Assembly: GCF_021650935.1 (NCBI RefSeq)
Contig: NZ_CP091244.1
Location: 124,001 to 188,000, forward strand
Direction of reading: 5' to 3'
DNA length: 64,000 bases
Source of the DNA: Thiothrix winogradskyi
Lineage (GTDB): Bacteria > Pseudomonadota > Gammaproteobacteria > Thiotrichales > Thiotrichaceae
Both the position numbers and the translations under genes were made by a program. Below the pieces are notes generated by a model, which worked only from the letters and a program-made list of their open reading frames with translations, did not search any database and was not told where the DNA came from. Shown here in pieces: positions 33,637-43,175 of this stretch. How positions within the stretch are numbered: position 1 is the stretch's first letter; every line of letters starts with the position of its first letter.

Positions 33637-36600
33637 GTGTTGCCGGAAACTCACATCAGCATTCCCACGACTTCCACCATCTGCTGGAGCATCTGGAACA
33701 CATTTTGCCGAGTCAGGCACCGCTGCGCGACTTTGTACACCACAATACCTTGCACGGTTTACAACACCTGCCATTCCCACAAGCCCTTAAAACGGCGCAT
33801 GAAATAACGGGTGCTGATGGTTATTGGCCGACGGAAAAATTCCGTGAGCAATTCCGGCGTGGGCGCATTGACGCTAGCGATTTGCAGGCGGTGCTGGCGG
33901 CGGATGCCAGCCTTGCCAGTGAAGAGCGGGTTTTTACCCACAGTACCGGGGATGTGTGCCGGGGCGATATTTACCGGACTGCCTTGGCTTGTCCCATCAA
34001 GCCCATTGCCCCCAGCCAGTTTGTGTGGGAAGTGGAGGAAAACAAGGTTCTGGAGCGCGATGGCGAACGTTGGGCAGCGTGTTTGGCAGCGTTACAACTC
34101 GATCATCACGTATTGCACTCTGAAGACCTGCTGAATTTCACCCCGCAACGCGCAGCGCGGTTGTTTGCCACACAGCTTGAAGATCAGGCAGAAGACATCG
34201 GTGCACGGGTGACGCACGAGGCGCATGAATTGTTGTTGCATCTCATCTTGCAAGTGGGTGAAAACTTCACGTTGCGGGGGTTGTTACAGGCGGTAACAGG
34301 TGAGGACATCCTGCACGATATGCGTCCACTGCTGGTGCGTCAGGTCGCTGCTTGGTTGGATCAAGGCATATCGGCATGGCATAACGGTACGGCGGGTGAT
34401 AATTTTTTCACGGCTTGGCGCACTGCCAGTCACCATGATTTATTACCGGAGCTGGAAGATTTACCCGACTGGCAGGAACACCTGTATTCCCTGCCCGATA
34501 ATGCAGCTGATGCGATTGTCGCAGAATTGCAGCGCATCGGCATTCCGCAAGAGTACTGGGATGGCTATCTGGAACGGTTGGCACTGGAAATGCCCGGCTG
34601 GTCGGGGATGTTCCTGTGGCGGCATTTTCACCCCGATTATGTCAAAACAGCGGCTGAACACACCGATATGCTGGATTACCTTGCGGTGCGCTTGAGCATG
34701 GAGCACTTGTTTGCACGGCGTTTGTGCCGCCGCATCTGGCTGATGGAAGCCAATCTGGGCGATATTCGCGGGCGTTTCCGCCGCCACCCGGCAGAGTTTC
34801 TGGTGCGCTATTACACCTTTAACCGCCCGTTACCGGAATACCTGCTCACCCCGGCACAGCAACTGATGTACCACCGCCGCCCTAAGGTATACGACGAGCA
34901 GCAGTGGGAATTGCTAGCACACCAAATCTGGACATGGGCGCAGGTTAGTGCGGGAAGTGACGGGTTTTCCGCTTACAATCATGGCTGGCGTTTGTTCCGC
35001 CTGATGCAGCAGTTGCAAGTGGATGCAAGCAGCATCCGCAGTCTCACCCCCATGCAAATCCAGACGATTTTCACCTGTATGGAAACGCTGGATGACGAAC
35101 ACAGCGGCTTCCTGTGGTTGCAGGCGTATGAGCGCCATTACCGCGAACAAATTTTCAATGCACTGCTCAACAACCACGGGCGCGGCATGTGGGAACAGCG
35201 TGCACAACCCCCGCAAGCGCAGGTAGTGTTTTGCATGGATGAGCGCGAGGAAGGTATCCGCCGCCATCTGGAAGAACTGAACCCGCAAATTGAAACCCTT
35301 GGTGCAGCGGCATTTTTCAACCTGCCGATGAACTGGCAAGGGCTGGATGATGAAAGCGTCACCAAACTCTGCCCCGTGCCGGTCACACCCGTGCATTTGG
35401 TGCGCGAATTGCCCGCTGAGGATGCGGCTGATTTGTATCATGCCCACGTTCGTCGGTCGGGGTGGCGCAAACAGTTGTTTACCGGCTTGAATCACGTGAC
35501 CCGCCATAAGTTGTGGCTGGGAACCCTCAGTCAGCTCGTGCTTGCGCCTTTTGCATTAGGCGTATTGCTGGGCAAGTCTTATTTGCCGTTGCGCTTCGGA
35601 CATTGGGTGCAACGCTTGCGCCGTCAGGTGGATCAGCAGGTGCCGACCAAAATTGTCTTCATGGCAGAACAGGTGGATTCCGAACGTTCCAGCCAGCGTA
35701 ATCAATTGGGGTTTAGTGATGCGGAACAGGTGGAAAAGGTCGGTGGTTTCCTACGTACCGTCGGTTTGACGGATGGTTTCGCGCCGCTGGTCGTCATTAT
35801 GGGGCATGGTTCATCCAACCAGAATAATCCCCATGCTGCGGCTTACGAGTGCGGCGCGTGCAGCGGTCGCCATAGCGGGCCGAATGCGCGGGTCTTCGCG
35901 ACGATGGCAAATCGCCCGGAAATCCGTGAGCTGTTGGCACAGCAGGGCATTCGTATTCCGGCGGACACTTGGTTTGTGGGGGCGGCACACGACACCTGTG
36001 ACGAACAGATTCCTTGGTATGACACCGATAAAGTGCCAAGTACGTTGCTGGATCAGCTCTCCCGTTTGCAAGCGACACTGATTGACGCTGCTCGCCATTC
36101 CGCCCACGAACGTTGTCGCAAACTGGCATCTGCCCCGCGCAAACCCACCTTGGAACAGGCATCGCGGCACATTGCCGGACGGGCGTTCGATTACAGCCAA
36201 GCCCGCCCAGAACTGGGCCATGCCACCAATGCCAGTGCCTTGATCGGGCGGCGTTCGGCAACCCGTGGCAGTTTCCTCGATCGGCGTTGTTTCCTGATTT
36301 CCTATGACTGCACCCGTGACCCTGACGGCAGAATTTTGGAAAATATCCTGTTGAATGCAGGGCCGGTGGGCGCGGGGATCAACCTCGAATACTACTTTTC
36401 CACCGTCAATAACGCGCATTACGGCGCAGGTACCAAAGTGACCCATAACCTCACCGGCTTGTTCGGGGTGATGGAAGGGGTGTTCAGCGATTTACGTACC
36501 GGCTTACCACAACAGATGATCGAAATCCATGAACCCATGCGCCTACTGGTGGTAGTGGAAGCGAAAACGGCGGTAGTCGGCGAGATTTATGCGCGGCAGC

Positions 36601-36827
36601 CCCCCTTGCAGGAACTGATCGGTGGCGGCTGGTTGCAGGTAGCGGTGAAAGACCCGGATGCGGCGATGATTGATTTGTTTGTGCCGGGGACGGGGTTTGT
36701 GCGTTGGGAAGGTGAACGCACCGAGTTGCCCACCGTGCAGCGTTCCGTGGAATGGTATGCGGGGGATTATGGGCATTTATCGCCTGCGTTGGTGACGGCG
36801 AATACACGTGAGGCGCAATATGCCTAA
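33633..36827 (+). CDS. dabA: DabA1, catalytic subunit of a dissolved-inorganic-carbon accumulation complex (DUF2309)
   Basis: 1064 residues starting at GTG 33633 inside the previous stop codon. The beta-carbonic-anhydrase-like zinc site is intact: Cys534 and Asp536 in FCMDEREE, His725 in MGHGSSNQNNP, and Cys740 in YECGACSG. The 15-residue His-Cys spacing equals that in the Halothiobacillus protein (His524, Cys539). DabA is proposed to hydrate CO2 to bicarbonate vectorially, powered by the cation gradient through its membrane partner DabB. The next gene, dabB1, starts inside its 3' end. It shares the N-terminal QAPLRDFVHHNTLHG motif with DabA2, which points to a tandem duplication. Confidence 0.95.
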   Translation: MSVAGNSHQHSHDFHHLLEHLEHILPSQAPLRDFVHHNTLHGLQHLPFPQALKTAHEITGADGYWPTEKFREQFRRGRIDASDLQAVLAADASLASEERVFTHSTGDVCRGDIYRTALACPIKPIAPSQFVWEVEENKVLERDGERWAACLAALQLDHHVLHSEDLLNFTPQRAARLFATQLEDQAEDIGARVTHEAHELLLHLILQVGENFTLRGLLQAVTGEDILHDMRPLLVRQVAAWLDQGISAWHNGTAGDNFFTAWRTASHHDLLPELEDLPDWQEHLYSLPDNAADAIVAELQRIGIPQEYWDGYLERLALEMPGWSGMFLWRHFHPDYVKTAAEHTDMLDYLAVRLSMEHLFARRLCRRIWLMEANLGDIRGRFRRHPAEFLVRYYTFNRPLPEYLLTPAQQLMYHRRPKVYDEQQWELLAHQIWTWAQVSAGSDGFSAYNHGWRLFRLMQQLQVDASSIRSLTPMQIQTIFTCMETLDDEHSGFLWLQAYERHYREQIFNALLNNHGRGMWEQRAQPPQAQVVFCMDEREEGIRRHLEELNPQIETLGAAAFFNLPMNWQGLDDESVTKLCPVPVTPVHLVRELPAEDAADLYHAHVRRSGWRKQLFTGLNHVTRHKLWLGTLSQLVLAPFALGVLLGKSYLPLRFGHWVQRLRRQVDQQVPTKIVFMAEQVDSERSSQRNQLGFSDAEQVEKVGGFLRTVGLTDGFAPLVVIMGHGSSNQNNPHAAAYECGACSGRHSGPNARVFATMANRPEIRELLAQQGIRIPADTWFVGAAHDTCDEQIPWYDTDKVPSTLLDQLSRLQATLIDAARHSAHERCRKLASAPRKPTLEQASRHIAGRAFDYSQARPELGHATNASALIGRRSATRGSFLDRRCFLISYDCTRDPDGRILENILLNAGPVGAGINLEYYFSTVNNAHYGAGTKVTHNLTGLFGVMEGVFSDLRTGLPQQMIEIHEPMRLLVVVEAKTAVVGEIYARQPPLQELIGGGWLQVAVKDPDAAMIDLFVPGTGFVRWEGERTELPTVQRSVEWYAGDYGHLSPALVTANTREAQYA

Positions 36828-38382
36828 CGAATTACTCCTATTAATCCCCGGTTTCCCCTTCCTTGCCGCTGTCTGGATTATTCTCGGCTTCATCTTCGGC
36901 TGGAACCGGGGCGAAAAAGGTGAACGTGAAACGGCTTTCGTTGCGGTCACTGCCAACACCCTGAGCCTGCTGATCATGTTGGGATTGGCGATTTACGATT
37001 TTACCCACGGCGCACCGGGTTATGTCGCGTTGTTTCCTTGGCTGCAAAGCGGTACGTATCAGGTTTTCTTCAGCCTGATGCTGGACACCCTAAGCTTAAG
37101 TTTCGGGGTGGTGATGGCAACCATCAATCTGCTGGCGGTGCGCTTTGCGGTCAATTACCTGCACCGTGAAGCCGGTTTCCAGCGGTTTTTCATTGTGATG
37201 TCGCTGTTTTCCTGCGCGATGTTGCTGATTGTGTTGTCGGGCAGTGCCTTGCTGGGCTTTATTGGTTGGGAAATGGCAGGCATCAGTTCCTACATGCTGA
37301 TTGCTTACGCATGGCAGCGCGAAACCGCGACCGAAGGTGCAACCCGTGCATTTGTCACCAACCGTTTCGGCGATACCGGCTATTTGTTCGGGATGTTCAT
37401 TGCCTTTACCGCGCTGGGCAGTACCGAGTGGAATGTGTTGCTGCAAGATCATGATGACGAAAGCATTTCCGGCATGGTGCTGGGCATTATGACGATGGGC
37501 TTCATGTTGGCGGCACTGGTGAAATCATCGCAGTTTCCGTTCAGTGCGTGGATTACCCGTGCGCTCGAAGGCCCCACACCATCCAGTGCAGTATTTTACG
37601 GTGCGGTAATGGTTCATGCAGGCATTTACCTGTTGCTGCGCCTTGAACCCTTGATCGAACAAGTGCCGCTGCTGGGTAACATCCTGCTGCTGATTGGCAG
37701 CCTGACCGTACTGTATGGTTGGTTGGGGGCGCAAGTGCAAACCGACATCAAAAGCTCCCTGATCTTTTCCACCCAACAGCAAACCGGTTTGATGCTGATT
37801 GCTATCGGCTTGGGTTGGTATACGGTTGCCGCGATTCACATGGGGCTGCACGCGATGTGGCGGGCGTATCAGTTCCTGCATTCGCCGTCTTTTCTGCAAC
37901 AAACCGGCTGGCAGGCGGCAAAACCTGTCCCCGCGTGGTTACGCAAACAGCATTGGCTGTATACCGCTGCCCTCCAGCGTTTCTGGCTGGTGCCACTGGA
38001 AAACTGGTTGCTGGTGCGCCCGACCGAAGCACTGGCACGCGAGGCGCAAGCCTTCGATTCCCGCGTGGTCGACCGCATGACCGGCACGCCCTCACACAGC
38101 AATATGCTGACCACCTTTGCGGAACTGCAAGCCTTCCAGCAAGGTAAGTTGCGACTGGAAAGCGGCATTGGCAAAGGCTCAGGTGTACTCGGCAAGCTGA
38201 TGCAGTGGGTCGCCGAACAAATGGAGTGGCTGGAAGACCGGCTCTTGTTAAAAAAAGGTGGCGGCGCACTGGGCGAACGCTTGCGTCAGCTAGGGGAAAA
38301 CCTCGATCTGGTGGAAGAATTGCTCTCCCAGCCGCGCTACCTGATGGTATTGATAGCGGCAACCCTTGCCGTTATTTTGTAG
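36820..38382 (+). CDS. dabB: DabB1, NuoL-like membrane subunit
   Basis: 520 residues from ATG 36820, overlapping the dabA1 stop. About 13 membrane helices with the NuoL/MrpA-like core: FIGWEMAGISSYMLIAY carries the TM5 glutamate, and ALVKSSQFPFSAWITRALEGPTPSSAVFYGAVMVHAGIYLLLR the lysine and histidine residues. The C-terminal region contains a soluble stretch (LRKQHWLYTAALQRF...) as in DabB proteins. It forms the cation path that drives DabA. It is clearly paralogous to the gene at 41613. Confidence 0.92.
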   Translation: MPNELLLLIPGFPFLAAVWIILGFIFGWNRGEKGERETAFVAVTANTLSLLIMLGLAIYDFTHGAPGYVALFPWLQSGTYQVFFSLMLDTLSLSFGVVMATINLLAVRFAVNYLHREAGFQRFFIVMSLFSCAMLLIVLSGSALLGFIGWEMAGISSYMLIAYAWQRETATEGATRAFVTNRFGDTGYLFGMFIAFTALGSTEWNVLLQDHDDESISGMVLGIMTMGFMLAALVKSSQFPFSAWITRALEGPTPSSAVFYGAVMVHAGIYLLLRLEPLIEQVPLLGNILLLIGSLTVLYGWLGAQVQTDIKSSLIFSTQQQTGLMLIAIGLGWYTVAAIHMGLHAMWRAYQFLHSPSFLQQTGWQAAKPVPAWLRKQHWLYTAALQRFWLVPLENWLLVRPTEALAREAQAFDSRVVDRMTGTPSHSNMLTTFAELQAFQQGKLRLESGIGKGSGVLGKLMQWVAEQMEWLEDRLLLKKGGGALGERLRQLGENLDLVEELLSQPRYLMVLIAATLAVIL

Positions 38383-38395
38383 GAAAACACCGATA

Positions 38396-41300
38396 ATGAC
38401 TCACCACAGTCAGGCACATACCGACCCGTTGACGCAGTTGCGTGAAGCCATTGCGGCGCTGGATGCGGTATTGCCCATACAAGCACCGTTGCAGGATTTT
38501 GTGCATTTTAATCCCCTGATGCATTACGAACACTTACCGTTTGCACAGGCATTGCGGGCAGCCCATGCCGATAGCGGCTCATTAGGCTATTTGCCTGCCA
38601 GTGAATACCGGCGTTTTTTCCGTGCCGGGCGTATTACCCGTCACGATCTGTTTACTGTCTTGGCGGATGAGCCGGAACAATGGGCGGAACGCGAACTGTA
38701 TGTCACGGCTCTGAGCAACGATATTAAGGCGATCAGTTTCCAACAAATGCGTTGGCAGGTGGAAGAAAACCACGCGCTGGAACGTTTTCAAAGCGATGTA
38801 GCCTTTGAGCAGCGCGACAAACTGCTGGCAAACAGCGGGCAAACAGAAGCCGAGGCAATTCAGGCATTGTGGGAAACTTGTTTGCAAAAGCTGGAACTGG
38901 ATTACGCCTTGCCACACCCCGAAGCCATGCTCAATCTGCCGTTGAGTGACCTTAACAGCGTGTGGGATCGCCTCAAGCAACACGAGCAATACGGGCAAAC
39001 CATTGCCGATGCGGAAACCTTTATTCACGCAGAAAGCCGTCATCTATTACATCAGTTACTGGATGAAGTCGGCACGCGGATTACTGTGCGTGGTTTGTTG
39101 CGTCAACTCGCTGACGTTGATGTACTGGAACAAATGCTGCCCTTGCTGGATCGTCATTTTGCCAGTTGGCTGGATCAGGGCATCGCGGCACTGAATCCCC
39201 AAGCACACGGTTTTTACGCTTACTGGCGCGAAGCCACCTTACATGACATCACCCTGTCGCTGCACGGGCTGGATAACTGGGCAGACCATATCGAATCCTT
39301 GGACTCCGACCCGTTGGAAACCATCCATCAGGAATTGATGCGCTTGGGTATCGACAAAGCGCATTGGGCTGGCTACCTACGGGCATTGGCACTGGAACTG
39401 CCCGGCTGGTCGGGGATGTTCAACTGGCGAGCCAAACATCCGCACTACTACGGGCTAAGCGCCCCCGTGAGTCTGGAAGATTACCTCGCGGTGCGGCTGG
39501 TGCTGGAACACCTGTACTGCCGCCATTTCACCAGTGAACACTGGCAGATCAATGCCAGTCTGCCCAATATTCGTGGTTACTTCCATCAGCATCAGGATGA
39601 GTTTTTCGTCCGTTATCACGCCTACAACAGCAATTTGCCGGAATACCTGCAACACATTGCCCAGCAATTCCTCAATACCGAGGAAGACGTGCAGCCACAC
39701 GAATGGCACCAACTGGCGCACCAGATTCTTACTTGGAAACTTGCCCCGGAAACCATCCTGCCCATGGGAACGGACATTTACCGCAAGGCATGGCGGCTGT
39801 TCCACCTAGCGCAACACATGGCTCTGGATGCCAAGGCAGTAACACAACTGGAACGGACGCGACTTGAACAAATGCTGGCAATCCTCGAAGCATTCGATGA
39901 CCCGCATACCAGTGGATATTTGTGGTTACGCGCTTACGAACACCACTACCAAGAAGAAGTGTTCAGCGCAATTTTAAACAAGGAAACTGCACCGGCATTG
40001 TCTGCCCCACCCGCTGCGCAACTGATTTTCTGCATGGATGACCGTGAAGAAAGCCTGCGCCGTCATCTGGAAGAAATCGCCCCTGATGTGGAAACGTTCG
40101 GTGCGGCGGGCGTTTTCGGCTTACCGAATAACTGGCGTGCGCTCGATGCACCGCGTCCGCTGAAACTGGCGCAGCCAGTGGTAACGGCAGTTCACGAACT
40201 CCGCGAAACCCCGACCACAACCGCACGGCAACGCTTGCCTGCCCATTTGCGGCGTTTGCGTGCGCTGAATTGGCTGAAATACTGGAAAAATCACCGGATG
40301 CGCCACAGTGTTTTGGGTACTGCCATTAGCCTGCCACTGCTTGCACCGTTTGCCGTCTTGGACATGCTAGGGCGCAGCATTATGCCTGCCACCTACCAAC
40401 GCTTACTGAGCAAAGTACAGCAGCGCAGCAGCGTGCCCTTGCAGACACAAGTGGCGTATACCGCGACACAGGTGCTGGAATGCCCGAACGCTGCTCACAA
40501 TCAGATCGGCTTCAGTGCGGATGAGAAAGTGGCAAAAGTGGCGACCTTCCTCAAGCTGACCGGCTTTACCAGTGGCTTTGCGCCGTTGGTGGTATTAATG
40601 GCGCACCGTTCGCACCACCTGAATAACCCGCACATCCTTGGTTACGGTTGCGGCGCGTGCAGCGGGCGTTTCGGCGGACCGAATGCACGCGCATTTGCAG
40701 GCATGGCAAATGAACCGGAAGTGCGGGCGCAACTGGCAGCGCAACACGCCATCCACATTCCGGCAAGCTGCTGGTTCATTGCCAGCGAACACGATACCAG
40801 CAGCGATGACATCGACTGGTTTGATACCGACCTGATTCCGGCAAGCCACCAAGCCGTGTTCCAACGGGTACGTGCCGTGACTGAGCAAGCGGCACAGCAC
40901 TCGGCACTGGAACGTTGCCGCAAATTTGCCTCTGCCAGCCATAAGCTCAGCCCACAGCAAGCCAAGCATCATGTGGCAGGACGTGCCGCTTCCCCCGATC
41001 AGGTGCGGGCAGAGCTGGGGCATCAGGGCTGTGCGGTTGCGTTTATCGGGCGGCGCGAACTCAGCAAAGGGATTTTCTGGGATCGGCGTTCTTTCCTGAT
41101 TTCCTATGACCCGCATAATGACCCCGATGGCAAGTTGTTGGAAGCGCAGTTGCAAGGCAATGGCGTCGTCGGGGTCGGTATCCAGATGGATTATTACTTT
41201 TCGCGGATGCAAAACGGTTACTTCGGCTCAGGCAGCAAAGCCACCCACAATCTGACCGGCTTGTTCGGGGTGATGGAAGGGGGAGCCAGCGATTTGCGTA

Positions 41301-41620
41301 CCGGGCTTGCCCAGCAGATGGTGGAATTGCACGAGCCTATGCGCTTACTAGCCATTGTGGAAGCCGACATTGCTACCTTGGTGGCAATTTACCAGCGTCA
41401 TGACTATTTGCGTTTATTGCTGGATAACGGTTGGGTGTTGCTGGCAGCGAAACCGCCGGAACGTCAGGAAATTCACCTGTTCCAGCCCGGCAAGGGGTTT
41501 GTGCACTGGCAAGGCGCAGTGCAGCCCTTGCCCAAGGTAGCCTCATCGCGTGACTGGTACGCGGATCATGATCGGTATTTACCGCCAGCGGCAATTCAGC
41601 GGGGGGTGGCTCATGCCTGA
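38396..41620 (+). CDS. dabA: DabA2, second DUF2309 catalytic subunit
   Basis: 1074 residues from ATG 38396, 14 bases after dabB1, with AGGAAAA upstream. The zinc-site residues are all present: Cys546 and Asp548 in FCMDDREE, His737 in MAHRSHHLNNP and Cys752 in YGCGACSG, with exactly the same intervals (191 and 15) as in DabA1. The loop after the histidine differs (RSHH instead of GSSN), so the two enzymes may differ in kinetics or regulation. It is followed by its own DabB. Two intact pairs in one operon are unlikely to be simple redundancy. Confidence 0.95.
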   Translation: MTHHSQAHTDPLTQLREAIAALDAVLPIQAPLQDFVHFNPLMHYEHLPFAQALRAAHADSGSLGYLPASEYRRFFRAGRITRHDLFTVLADEPEQWAERELYVTALSNDIKAISFQQMRWQVEENHALERFQSDVAFEQRDKLLANSGQTEAEAIQALWETCLQKLELDYALPHPEAMLNLPLSDLNSVWDRLKQHEQYGQTIADAETFIHAESRHLLHQLLDEVGTRITVRGLLRQLADVDVLEQMLPLLDRHFASWLDQGIAALNPQAHGFYAYWREATLHDITLSLHGLDNWADHIESLDSDPLETIHQELMRLGIDKAHWAGYLRALALELPGWSGMFNWRAKHPHYYGLSAPVSLEDYLAVRLVLEHLYCRHFTSEHWQINASLPNIRGYFHQHQDEFFVRYHAYNSNLPEYLQHIAQQFLNTEEDVQPHEWHQLAHQILTWKLAPETILPMGTDIYRKAWRLFHLAQHMALDAKAVTQLERTRLEQMLAILEAFDDPHTSGYLWLRAYEHHYQEEVFSAILNKETAPALSAPPAAQLIFCMDDREESLRRHLEEIAPDVETFGAAGVFGLPNNWRALDAPRPLKLAQPVVTAVHELRETPTTTARQRLPAHLRRLRALNWLKYWKNHRMRHSVLGTAISLPLLAPFAVLDMLGRSIMPATYQRLLSKVQQRSSVPLQTQVAYTATQVLECPNAAHNQIGFSADEKVAKVATFLKLTGFTSGFAPLVVLMAHRSHHLNNPHILGYGCGACSGRFGGPNARAFAGMANEPEVRAQLAAQHAIHIPASCWFIASEHDTSSDDIDWFDTDLIPASHQAVFQRVRAVTEQAAQHSALERCRKFASASHKLSPQQAKHHVAGRAASPDQVRAELGHQGCAVAFIGRRELSKGIFWDRRSFLISYDPHNDPDGKLLEAQLQGNGVVGVGIQMDYYFSRMQNGYFGSGSKATHNLTGLFGVMEGGASDLRTGLAQQMVELHEPMRLLAIVEADIATLVAIYQRHDYLRLLLDNGWVLLAAKPPERQEIHLFQPGKGFVHWQGAVQPLPKVASSRDWYADHDRYLPPAAIQRGVAHA

Positions 41621-43166
41621 TGCTTTGTTATTACTGATTCCCGGTTTGCCATTGCTGGCCTTTGGCGTAATCGGGTTATTGACTTTGTTTCGTTGGAACA
41701 AAGGGGATGCCGGTGAACGCTTAAGCGCACGCATTGCCTTGGGTGTGGGGCTTGTCAGCCTGTTGCTGGTATTGTGGGCGGATGTTACCCATTTTGCCAG
41801 CCCTGCGCCGCATGTGCCGCTCTTGCCTTGGTTACATAGCGGGGTATACATCACCAGTATCAGCATGACGGTGGATGGTTTAAGCCTGACGTTTGCCACG
41901 CTGATTGCCGTCATCACGCTGTTGGTGACGCGGTTTTCGGTCAATTATTTGCATCGGGAAGCCGGTTTCCAACGCTTTTTCATGGTGTTGATGCTGTTTG
42001 TAGCGGCGATGCAATTGATTGCCTTGTCGGGTAGTGCGATTTTGGCGTTTGTCGGCTGGGAATTGGCAGGGGTGAGTTCGTTCCTGTTGATTGCTTACAA
42101 CTGGCAGAGCCGGGTTGCTACGGCAAATGCTGTCAGGGCTTTCGTCACCAACCGCATCGGCGATGCCGGTTTTTTGTTGGGAATGTTCATGGCGTTTAGC
42201 CTGTTCCACAGTACTGAATGGGATGTGATGCTCGTACCGCAACCGCTGGAATCCGGTTTGCTCATCGGCGTGATGACACTGGGGTTCATGGCAGCGGCAC
42301 TGGTGAAATCGGCACAGTTTCCGTTTTCGGGGTGGATTACGCGGGCATTGGAAGGCCCTACGCCATCGAGTACGGTGTTTTACGGTTCGATTATGGTTCA
42401 TGCGGGCATTTTCCTGTTGCTGCGCATCCATCCCTTATTGGAACAAGCCCCCCTATTGCAATACCTGTTGTTACTGTTGGGTGGTTTGACGGTGTTGTTT
42501 GGTTGGCTGGGTGGTTTGGCGCAAACGGACATTAAAACCTCGCTGATGTTTTCGACGTTGGCGCAAACCGGCTTGATGTTGGTAAGCATTGGGCTGGGTT
42601 GGTATACCTTGGCATTGGTGCATCTGGTGTTACATGCCTTGTGGCGGGCTTACCAGTTTTTGCACTCCCCCTCCTTTGCCTTGCATACCCAGTGGCAGGC
42701 TGCCCCACCAGCACCGGCATGGTTACGTAAACAACGCTGGCTGCATAACGCTGCCTTGCAACGTTTCTGGTTAGACCCGCTGGCGGATTGGTTACTGGTG
42801 AAGCCAACACTGGCGTTATCACAGGAAACCCAGGTGTTTGACGGGCAGATTCTCGACAAGCTCAGCGGTACACCGGGGCATTACTCCGGCATTTCGACAC
42901 TGGCGGATATGCAGGCCATGCAGCAAGGGCAACAACGTCTGGAAAGTGGCATTGGTACAGGTTCAGGGCTGCTGGGCAAGCTGATGCAGTGGGTGGCGGA
43001 AAAACTGGAATGGTTTGAGCAGCATCTGTTACTGCAACGCGGTGCTGGTCCGGCGCAAGCCTTGCTGAATGCGTTAAGCCGTTATCAGGACAGGATTGAA
43101 CGTTTGCTCACCCAGCCGCGCTATCTGGTGCTGTTGGTGGTGGTGACGCTGGTCGTGATTTTTTAG
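41613..43166 (+). CDS. dabB: DabB2, NuoL-like membrane subunit
   Basis: 517 residues from ATG 41613, overlapping the dabA2 stop by eight bases; the upstream in-frame start lies within dabA2 and is rejected. The core FVGWELAGVSSFLLIAYNW and ALVKSAQFPFSGWITRALEGPTPSSTVFYGSIMVHAGIFLLLR is nearly the same as in DabB1, confirming a duplication of the whole dabA-dabB pair. About 13 membrane helices and a C-terminal soluble tail. It likely forms the ion channel for DabA2. Confidence 0.92.
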   Translation: MPDALLLLIPGLPLLAFGVIGLLTLFRWNKGDAGERLSARIALGVGLVSLLLVLWADVTHFASPAPHVPLLPWLHSGVYITSISMTVDGLSLTFATLIAVITLLVTRFSVNYLHREAGFQRFFMVLMLFVAAMQLIALSGSAILAFVGWELAGVSSFLLIAYNWQSRVATANAVRAFVTNRIGDAGFLLGMFMAFSLFHSTEWDVMLVPQPLESGLLIGVMTLGFMAAALVKSAQFPFSGWITRALEGPTPSSTVFYGSIMVHAGIFLLLRIHPLLEQAPLLQYLLLLLGGLTVLFGWLGGLAQTDIKTSLMFSTLAQTGLMLVSIGLGWYTLALVHLVLHALWRAYQFLHSPSFALHTQWQAAPPAPAWLRKQRWLHNAALQRFWLDPLADWLLVKPTLALSQETQVFDGQILDKLSGTPGHYSGISTLADMQAMQQGQQRLESGIGTGSGLLGKLMQWVAEKLEWFEQHLLLQRGAGPAQALLNALSRYQDRIERLLTQPRYLVLLVVVTLVVIF

Positions 43167-43175
43167 GAGTGGGAC

